Shown: positions 58,041 through 64,000 of the stretch, in pieces
Position numbering within the stretch: the stretch's first letter is position 1
Layout: each line of letters starts with the position of its first letter
Assembly: GCF_010894435.1 (NCBI RefSeq)
Contig: NZ_JAAIXZ010000012.1
Coordinates: 186,001-250,000, forward strand
Reading direction: 5' to 3'
DNA from: Pyxidicoccus trucidator
GTDB lineage: Bacteria; Myxococcota; Myxococcia; Myxococcales; Myxococcaceae
DNA length: 64,000 nt
Translations under genes and position numbers: made by a program
Notes under the pieces: generated by a model
Databases searched by the model: none
The model's input: only the letters and a program-made list of their open reading frames with translations
Told to the model about the DNA's origin: nothing

Positions 58041-59054
58041 CTAGAAGGCACCGGCGACGCCGACGCTGCCGGGGCCCACGCCCACCGTCACGGACGGGGC
58101 GGCAGCCTCGGCGGAGGAGCCGCCGGAGAAGGTCATGAAGGCGGAGATGCCGGCGGCCACCACCGTGGCCCCGGTGAGGATGTCGCTGGTGAGGGCCATC
58201 GTCTTCGCCTTGCTGCTGGCGTCATCCAACTGGGCGCGCGTCACCCCGAAGGTGTCGCGTTGGGTCTTCAAGTCACTGGCCGCGCTGCTGGCGAGCACGG
58301 CGGTGACGCCCGCTCCCACCGCCAGCGCGCCGGTGGCCGTCCACAGCTTCCAGGGGAAGCCGCGAGGCTCGGCCCGCGCCGTGAGGCCGGGAGTGGCAGC
58401 CGTGGGGACGGAGGACACGGGCGCCTGGGCGGCGACGGGCTTCTGAGCGGGCGGGGGCGCGAAGTCGAGCTGCACCCGCAGGGTGTCCATTCCGGCCACG
58501 TCCACGATGCGCGTCACCGGAGGCTCCCCGGGAAGCTCGGCCGTCACCTTGCGCCGGCCAGCGCTCACCACCACGGGCTCGGACAGGGGCGTGCGCCCCA
58601 CCGGCTGGTCATCCACGGACACCTGCGCGCCCACCGGCTGGGTGACGATGTCCAGGGACGCCACGCGCGAGCGCAGGCGCTCCACCTCGCGCTGCACCTC
58701 ATCGCGGCGCTGGGCGGGGATGTCCGCCTGCCCCTCCCGCAGGTACTGCTGGAAGCTGCCCAGCGCGCCCGCGTAGTCCTGCAGCTGATACTGGACCTGG
58801 GCGATGCTGTAGAGGAGCCGGTAGCTGGGCGCCAGTTCGTAGGCGCGCTGGAACTCCACGAGCGCCGCGCGGAAGTCGCTCTCCTCGTAGAACTCCTTGC
58901 CGCGCTCATAGCGCCGCTGCGCCTCCTCCATCTGCTGGGTGCGCGACGAGGAAGCCTTGCGAGCGGGAGCAGCAGCGCTGGCGCTGCCCGCCGCCAGCGC
59001 CAGGAGGAGCACGAGGGCGAGCCGGTCTGGACGAAACATCGAGATGGGAGTCAT
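58041..59054 (-). CDS. TPR/PEGA-domain secreted protein
   Basis: 337 aa. Signal peptide FRPDRLALVLLLALAAGSAS. Then a TPR pair (EEAQRRYERGKEFYEESDFR, AALVEFQRAYELAPSYRLLY, YAGALGSFQQYLREGQADIP), a coil, and a PEGA domain (LDIVTQPVGAQVSVDDQPVG, RTPLSEPVVVSAGRRKVTAE), a Pro/Ala linker and a final membrane-like segment (LWTATGALAVGAGVTAVLAS) with more helices. PEGA domains sit on surface proteins and kinases in myxobacteria. The ATG overlaps the kinase gene's stop by 4 bp, so the two are co-translated. Confidence 0.85.
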   Translation of the reverse strand: MTPISMFRPDRLALVLLLALAAGSASAAAPARKASSSRTQQMEEAQRRYERGKEFYEESDFRAALVEFQRAYELAPSYRLLYSIAQVQYQLQDYAGALGSFQQYLREGQADIPAQRRDEVQREVERLRSRVASLDIVTQPVGAQVSVDDQPVGRTPLSEPVVVSAGRRKVTAELPGEPPVTRIVDVAGMDTLRVQLDFAPPPAQKPVAAQAPVSSVPTAATPGLTARAEPRGFPWKLWTATGALAVGAGVTAVLASSAASDLKTQRDTFGVTRAQLDDASSKAKTMALTSDILTGATVVAAGISAFMTFSGGSSAEAAAPSVTVGVGPGSVGVAGAF

Positions 59055-61024
59055 TGGCCTTCCGAGGAAGAGGTATTGCCCTGCTCGGCCCAGGGGTTGT
59101 CCGGGTCCAGGGTGCGCCGGGGTGGCTTGCGGCGGGTCGGCTTCGCGGGCAGCTCGGCGAAGTCCGGCTCCTGCGGCTGGGCCTGGGCCGGCTCGCGAGG
59201 CGTGCTCTCCACGACGGCGGGACGGCGCGACTCCTGGCCGCGCCGCGAGAGGGTGATGTCCAGCGCCAGGTCGCGGTCGAAGCGCACTTCCTTCACCACG
59301 GGCGCGTAGCCAGCAGCGGTGACGCGCAGCGTGTGCACGCGGCCATCCCGGGGAAAGCTGTCCGAAAAGGGGTTGCCCACCAGCGGCTTGTCGTCCAGAC
59401 GGAGCTGCGCCTTGCGCGGCGTCACCGTCACCTGGAGTTCCACCTCCGTCGGCTCGGCGGGGGCCTGCGCCAGGGCCGTTGCGGCGCCCCCGGTGGGCGG
59501 AATGACGGTTCCTTCCGGGGTGGCAGCGGCGCCCCCGGCGCGCGGAACGACGGTTCCTTCCGGGGTGACGGCGGCGCCCCCGGCGGGCGGAACGACGGTT
59601 CCTTCCGGGGTGGCAGCGGCGCCCCCGGCGGGCGGAATGACTGTTCCTTCCGCGGCCGGGCCCCGCACCGCCGTGGTGGCGACACCGGCGGGTGGAATGA
59701 TGGTTCCTTCCGGGGTGGTCGCGCCCGGCGCGCCCGTGGGTGCCGCTCCGTTCGTCGGAGACGCAACTCCTCGCGCCGTCGCGGCGGCCACGGGCGTGGA
59801 AGGCGTGGAAGGGACGTCCCCACTCCCGGGGCGCAGCACCATGGCGACCGCGCCGGCCAGCAGCGCGCCTGCCACCATGGCGGCCAGCAGCGCTCCCCGG
59901 CCTCGCGTCAGCAGTTGGGGATTCGTGGGCCCGGTGGACGGTGGCTCGGGGTTCACCTCCGTCGGGGCGCGCATGGACCCTCCGGTGATGGGGCGCAGCT
60001 GACCGGAGCCACGGGAGCCCTCGCGAGCCGGGCTGACACTGCCGGACACGGGCGTGCCCACCACGGGGCTGCCGCCGATGGGCACGGCGGCGCGGGTGAT
60101 GAGCTGCGCCACGTGCTGCGTGCCCACCGGGTGCCCGCAGCTCAGCAGGTACCGGTCCAGGTCCGCCTGCATCTCCCGGCAGCTCGCGTAGCGCGTCGCA
60201 CGGTCCTTGGCGAGGGCGCGCTGGATGATGCGCTCCAGGGCCTCGGGAACGTCCTCGCGCCGCGCAGCCACGGGGATGAAGGGCTCGAAGAGGATGGAGT
60301 GCATCAGCGCCGCTTCGTTGCCGGCCTCGAAGGGCTTGGCGCCCGCCACCATCTCGTAGAGCACCACGCCCAGCGAGTACACGTCCATGCGCGGGTCCAG
60401 CGCCTCGTTGCGCAGCTGCTCGGGCGCCATGTACGGCACCTTGCCCTTGAGCGTGCCCACCCGCGTCTGCGACGCCTGGCTGGTGACCTTGGCGATGCCG
60501 AAGTCCACCAGCTTCACGTTCCCACTGCGCGACAGCAGGATGTTGTCCGGGCTGACGTCGCGGTGGATCATCCGCAGCGCCTCGCCGGTGTCTGGATCAC
60601 AGAACTCGTGCGCGAACGTCAGGCCCTCGCACACCGCCGAGGCGATGCGCGCGCACAGGGGATAGGGCATCGCCTGCCCTTGCGCGCCCAGCCGCCGCAG
60701 CAGCGCGCGCAGCGTCGGCCCGTCGATGTATTCCATCGCCAGGAAGTACGCGCCCTCCGCCTCGCCGAAGTCGAAGATCTGCACGAGGTTGGGATGGTTG
60801 AGCCGCGCCGCCAGCCGCGCCTCGGCGAGGAACATCTCGACGAACTGGGGGTCCTGCGCCAGGTGCGGCAGGATGCACTTCACCACCAGCGTCTTCTCGA
60901 AGCCGCCAGGGCCCGCGGCACGCGCGCGGAACACCTTCGCCATGCCGCCGTGCCCCAGCTCCGAGACGAGCTCGTATCTGCCCAGCAGGGCTGCGCTGCC
61001 TACTGCATCTCGGGGGGCCGACAC
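59051..61024 (-). CDS. Eukaryote-like Ser/Thr protein kinase with transmembrane helix and PEGA tail
   Basis: 657 aa. Kinase domain 15-285: Gly loop GHGGMAKVF, catalytic Lys49 (VVKCIL), IHRDVSPDNIL (Asp156, Asn161), DFG (174-176), activation loop GTLKGKVPYMAPEQL and the conserved Arg of subdomain XI (RYASCREM). It is followed by a linker, one membrane helix (378-397) and an outer region of five 15-residue repeats ATPEGTVIPPAGGAA (438-515) and a PEGA-like domain (about 527-595). Most likely Pkn-type, sensing from outside and phosphorylating inside. Starts at GTG 61024 after AGAGGTAACG. First gene of the operon. Confidence 0.95.
   Translation of the reverse strand: MSAPRDAVGSAALLGRYELVSELGHGGMAKVFRARAAGPGGFEKTLVVKCILPHLAQDPQFVEMFLAEARLAARLNHPNLVQIFDFGEAEGAYFLAMEYIDGPTLRALLRRLGAQGQAMPYPLCARIASAVCEGLTFAHEFCDPDTGEALRMIHRDVSPDNILLSRSGNVKLVDFGIAKVTSQASQTRVGTLKGKVPYMAPEQLRNEALDPRMDVYSLGVVLYEMVAGAKPFEAGNEAALMHSILFEPFIPVAARREDVPEALERIIQRALAKDRATRYASCREMQADLDRYLLSCGHPVGTQHVAQLITRAAVPIGGSPVVGTPVSGSVSPAREGSRGSGQLRPITGGSMRAPTEVNPEPPSTGPTNPQLLTRGRGALLAAMVAGALLAGAVAMVLRPGSGDVPSTPSTPVAAATARGVASPTNGAAPTGAPGATTPEGTIIPPAGVATTAVRGPAAEGTVIPPAGGAAATPEGTVVPPAGGAAVTPEGTVVPRAGGAAATPEGTVIPPTGGAATALAQAPAEPTEVELQVTVTPRKAQLRLDDKPLVGNPFSDSFPRDGRVHTLRVTAAGYAPVVKEVRFDRDLALDITLSRRGQESRRPAVVESTPREPAQAQPQEPDFAELPAKPTRRKPPRRTLDPDNPWAEQGNTSSSEGQ
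59490..59735. repeat. 45-bp tandem repeats inside the kinase gene
   Basis: TTCCTTCCGGGGTGGCAGCG-type 45-bp units begin at 59509, 59554, 59599 and 59644, with a fifth, shifted by 60 bp, at 59704. They code for the 15-residue outer repeat of the kinase. Confidence 0.85.
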
Positions 61025-61104
61025 CGTTACCTCTCCGTAAAAAACGCGGACCTGGAACAGACGGCTTTTTACAAAGCTGTCGCGCGTGAGAGCCAGTGCG
61101 GGGC

Positions 61105-61189
61105 TGATCTGTTTACACGTTCGTGACCGTTACATATCCGTGACAGTTACCAATTCGTGACTGTGACGTAGCCGTGACGCGCGGGAACG
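61105..61189. repeat. 17-bp direct repeats (iteron-like) upstream of the kinase operon
   Basis: CGTGAC occurs at 61122, 61139, 61156 and 61173, exactly 17 bp apart. Each of the first units continues with a GTTAC/GTGAC box at the same offset (61129, 61146, 61163); a degenerate fifth unit begins at 61105. The array lies 80-165 bp upstream of the kinase start (61024) and 180-265 bp upstream of the SNF2 gene start (61369). Confidence 0.8.
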
Positions 61190-61368
61190 CGCGCGGATGC
61201 ACAGGCCGACCTGCCCGGTTGATCCATGGACGTGGCCGGGGACGACCCGGGCGCCGCCATGGCGGAAACGCCCTCCGGATGCAACCCCGAAGGCCTGCCT
61301 GCTCGCCTGCCCGGGTGGCCCCGTCCCGCTTGCCTTTCCCCGGCGCTTCTTGAAGAAGAAGCCTCCCC

Positions 61369-64000
61369 ATGCCCGCCGAGCCCGCGCAGCCCTCGCACCC
61401 CTCCGCACAGGAGGCCGGAGGCCCTCCGTTCGACACGGACGGCGCGCTCCTCACGTGGCTGCGGGCGCATGGCCTCGAGCACGTCACGCGCCTCAGCCTG
61501 GTCATGCTCGGCCCCCGGGTGGAGGCCGCGCTGGTGCCCCAGTTCCGGATGGCGATTGCGGGCCGCAGGCTGGTGGAGCTGACGAGCGCGGAGTCCGTGG
61601 CGCGCTGGGCCGCCGAGACGACGCCCTCGCCGAAGATGAGGGAGCTGCTGCCCCGCCTCGCCTGCCGCCACCTCGAGGACGAGCGGACGGCGGCCGAGGA
61701 CGCCCGGGCTTCACTCCCGGAGCGGCTCCGGCCTCCCGAGGAGTCCCGCACACACGCCGTCCACCGGCTCCTCGTGGAGCTGCGAGGCCGGCTACCCGCC
61801 TCGGTGGCTCCGCGTCCCCGACGCCTGCTGACCGAGGAGTCCCTGCAATGGGATGTCCTACTCCCCGGCTTCCGTCTCCGCGAGGCACGCGCCTCGGTGC
61901 TGCCCGTCGGCGCCATCGCCGGCTTCATCCTCCCCGAGACGCGCCTCACCTTCTCGCCCACGGAGGCGAAGGCGGACTGCACCTGCGGCGCGACGGCGTG
62001 CGTGCACATGCTGGCCGCCATCGACAGCGCGCTCCTCTGGCTGCGCCAGCCCTGGACGGACGCGTTCGGCGAGCTGCTGGAGGAGATGCTGCGCCCCGCC
62101 TGGGAGCGCACGCTCCGGGCCCTGGAGCGCGCCGTCGAGGAGAGTCCCAGCGGCGCGTCCGGCACGGAGCTCTCCTGGCGCCTGGAGGTCATCCCCAGCT
62201 ACGGCGTGGAGCTGGCTCCCTACGTCCACCGCCGCAACAAGAAGGGCCAGCTCAGCACCGGCTCGCGCCTGACGCGGCGGCGGCTCCTCCAGGAGTTCGC
62301 CTCCCTGCTCTCCCCCACCGACGCGCGCCTCGCCGCGCTGCTGCCGGAGAGCGCGGCTCCGGCCTCGCGGGAGCTGCTCTTCGAGCTGGTCAACCACCCG
62401 CGCATCTTCCTGGAGGACACCCCGGAGCTCGTGCGAGTCGAGCGCGCCCGGGTGGGGCTCGTCGCGGAGGACCGCGAGGGCACCGTCATCGTCACCGCGG
62501 GCGTGGATGGCGCCACGCTCCCCGCGACGCTGCTGGAGCGCGTGCGCAAGTCGAAGCCCGAGGAAGCCCTGTACCTCTGGGACGAGGGCCCGCGCCGGCT
62601 CACCGTGCTCGACGTCGGCCCGGAGGCCCGCTCGCTCCTCGCGGTGCTCCAGCGCCACGGCAACGCCTTCCCTCCGGAGAGCCACGGCGCGCTGCTGGAG
62701 CGCCTGTCGAAGTTCTCCCAGCGCCTGCCCGTGGCCATGCCCCGCAGCGTCATGGGCGAGGCCCTGCCGCCGCGAAACCTCCCGGTGCTGCGCCTCGAAG
62801 CCCAGCCCGGCACCGCCGTGCGCCTCGAAGTCCGCGTGCGTCCGCTTCCCGACAGCGCCGCGCTCGTCCCGGGCGAGGGCTCGCGCGACGTCCACGTGCG
62901 GCGCGGCACCACGCCCTTCCATGCGGTGCGCAACTTCGTCCATGAGCGGAAGGACGCCGAGGCGCTCCTGGCCCGACTCCCCATCGACACCGCCGAGCCG
63001 CAGGAGCAGCCCTTCACCTACCTGTTCAACACCGCCCAGGGCGCGCTCCTGCTCCTCAAGGTCTGCGCGTCGTTGGAACCGAAGCCGGAGCTGGAGTGGA
63101 TCGGCTCGCCCATGCGGCTCCTGGCCGGACGCGGACCCGCCGCCCTCAAGGTCTCCGTCGGGCGCCGGCGCCAATGGTTCGGCGTGCTGGGCGAGCTGGC
63201 CGTGGAGGGCGAGCGCGTGGAGCTGGCCCGGCTGCTGGACGCGGCCCGCCGCAAGGAGCGCTTCATCCACGTCGGCGCGCAGTCCTATGTGGAGATTGAG
63301 GACGCCCTGCGCCAGCACCTGGAGCGGCTGTCGGACCATGCGTACCTCTCGCGCCACGGCCTGGAGGTGGGGCCGTCCGCGGTGGAGGCGCTGAGCGCGC
63401 TCGGCGCCTCGGGCGCACAGGTGGAGTCCGACGCCGCCTGGCGGGCGCTGGCCGAGCGCATCTTCGCCGCGAAGGAGCTGCGGCCCCGGGTGCCCGCCAC
63501 GCTGAAGACGGAGCTGCGCGACTACCAGCAGGAGGGTTTCCGCTGGCTGACGCGGCTGGCCTCTTGGAACGCGGGCGCCGTGCTCGCGGACGACATGGGC
63601 CTGGGCAAGACGGTGCAGGCGCTGGCCGTGCTGCTGGAGCGAAGCAAGCTCGGCCCCGCGCTGGTGCTGGCGCCCACCTCGGTGGCCTTCAACTGGATGG
63701 ACGAGGCGAAGCGCTTCGCTCCCTCGCTGAAGATGACGCTCTACGCGGACTCGGAGGACCGGGGCGGCACGCTGGAGCGGCTGGGCCCCCGGGACGTCCT
63801 CGTCATCAGCTACGGCCTGCTCACGCGCGATATCGAACGGCTGTCCGCCGTGCGCTTCGCCACCCTCGTCTTCGACGAGGCCCAGACGCTGAAGAACGCC
63901 ACGACGCACCGCTTCCGCGCCGCGCGGGCACTCCAGGGGGACTTCCGCTTCGCCCTCTCCGGCACGCCGCTGGAGAACCACCTGGGCGAGCTGTGGGCCC
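61369..64000 (+). CDS. SWIM zinc-finger SNF2 helicase (partial)
   Basis: 877 codons of a Snf2-family helicase whose C-terminal part lies beyond the window. Residues about 204-217 carry a SWIM zinc motif (ADCTCGATACVHMLAA, CxCx5CxH style). The middle is the bacterial SNF2_assoc region. The helicase core starts near residue 706: LKTELRDYQQEGFRWLTRLA, Walker A ADDMGLGKT, APTSVAFNWMDEAKRF, VISYGLLTRD, DEAQ box FDEAQTLKNATTHRFRA, and FALSGTPLENHLGELW. Such proteins remodel nucleoprotein complexes in transcription or DNA repair. The frame is unbroken from the ATG at 61369, preceded by AAGAAGAAG. Divergent from the kinase operon. Confidence 0.95.
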   Translation, partial: MPAEPAQPSHPSAQEAGGPPFDTDGALLTWLRAHGLEHVTRLSLVMLGPRVEAALVPQFRMAIAGRRLVELTSAESVARWAAETTPSPKMRELLPRLACRHLEDERTAAEDARASLPERLRPPEESRTHAVHRLLVELRGRLPASVAPRPRRLLTEESLQWDVLLPGFRLREARASVLPVGAIAGFILPETRLTFSPTEAKADCTCGATACVHMLAAIDSALLWLRQPWTDAFGELLEEMLRPAWERTLRALERAVEESPSGASGTELSWRLEVIPSYGVELAPYVHRRNKKGQLSTGSRLTRRRLLQEFASLLSPTDARLAALLPESAAPASRELLFELVNHPRIFLEDTPELVRVERARVGLVAEDREGTVIVTAGVDGATLPATLLERVRKSKPEEALYLWDEGPRRLTVLDVGPEARSLLAVLQRHGNAFPPESHGALLERLSKFSQRLPVAMPRSVMGEALPPRNLPVLRLEAQPGTAVRLEVRVRPLPDSAALVPGEGSRDVHVRRGTTPFHAVRNFVHERKDAEALLARLPIDTAEPQEQPFTYLFNTAQGALLLLKVCASLEPKPELEWIGSPMRLLAGRGPAALKVSVGRRRQWFGVLGELAVEGERVELARLLDAARRKERFIHVGAQSYVEIEDALRQHLERLSDHAYLSRHGLEVGPSAVEALSALGASGAQVESDAAWRALAERIFAAKELRPRVPATLKTELRDYQQEGFRWLTRLASWNAGAVLADDMGLGKTVQALAVLLERSKLGPALVLAPTSVAFNWMDEAKRFAPSLKMTLYADSEDRGGTLERLGPRDVLVISYGLLTRDIERLSAVRFATLVFDEAQTLKNATTHRFRAARALQGDFRFALSGTPLENHLGELWA

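Noticed and set aside
61105..61189. Interpretation of the 17-bp repeats as a CRISPR array or plasmid origin
   Set aside because: Unit and spacing are too short for CRISPR, there are no variable spacers or cas genes, and no replication initiator gene is near.
61113..62192. 359-residue frame opposite the SNF2 gene, ending in VTVTN repeats
   Set aside because: Shadow of the helicase gene; its repeated ending is the 17-bp direct repeat read as codons.

Overview
The window is about 64 kb of very GC-rich, densely coded DNA that looks like the chromosome of a myxobacterium (Myxococcus / Corallococcus / Pyxidicoccus type). This is inferred from strong third-position GC bias, many GTG starts, many secreted lipoproteins and Cys-rich surface proteins of unknown function, a eukaryote-like Ser/Thr kinase with an extracytoplasmic tail, TPR and Sel1-type proteins, and a SWIM-SNF2 helicase. 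No rRNA, tRNA, CRISPR array, prophage or insertion sequence was seen. About 57 genes are supported.

Layout. 1-6.4 kb: the 5' part of a PfpI/DJ-1 protein, a secreted PQQ-type sugar dehydrogenase, then an ion-homeostasis group (CPA1 antiporter overlapping an RCK plus cyclic-nucleotide-domain regulator, and a convergent KefB-like CPA2 antiporter). 6.6-6.8 kb: 65-bp tandem repeats. 6.8-17.7 kb, all minus strand: TPR protein, divergent aldehyde dehydrogenase, a BlaI/BlaR1-type repressor/M56 peptidase pair with two 18-bp operator palindromes, envelope proteins and a phospholipase D. 17.7-24.5 kb: a long gene-free stretch leading into a cholesterol-dependent-cytolysin-like lipoprotein, a TPR protein, an AlkD-like repair protein, and a pair made of a V4R-like protein and a haem-oxygenase-like putative di-iron protein. 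24.5-31 kb, minus strand: ECF sigma factor, zinc anti-sigma factor and partner; a tail-anchored protein; hemF; a small gene remnant; a glycosyltransferase/DUF2304 pair. 31-39.5 kb: membrane protein, lipoprotein, DUF3467, esterase, and an ABC ATPase/FtsX permease/AttH export operon. 39.6-48.2 kb: an M64-like secreted metalloprotease with an unusual HExxxH motif, a Cys-rich Sel1-like lipoprotein, an AraC regulator, an MBL protein with a degenerate metal motif, and a propeller lipoprotein. 48.3-53.8 kb: glpK, a lipoprotein, pterin carbinolamine dehydratase, an outer-membrane protein and an EamA transporter in a tightly packed plus-strand run. 53.7-55.3 kb: an 824-bp tandem duplication carrying two Uma2 nuclease genes. 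55.4-61 kb: alpha/beta hydrolase, then a minus-strand operon of kinase, PEGA/TPR protein, Cys-rich lipoprotein and phosphate-binding-like protein, preceded by 17-bp direct repeats. The window ends inside a SWIM-SNF2 helicase.

The most unusual items are the cytolysin-like lipoprotein (18454-20058), which keeps the pore-forming core signatures but lacks the tryptophan-rich undecapeptide; the HExxxH metalloprotease; the BlaI/BlaR1-type pair with no beta-lactamase nearby; the kinase operon with iteron-like repeats; and the mosaic Uma2 duplication. All functions are inferred from motifs read by eye. No database search was run.
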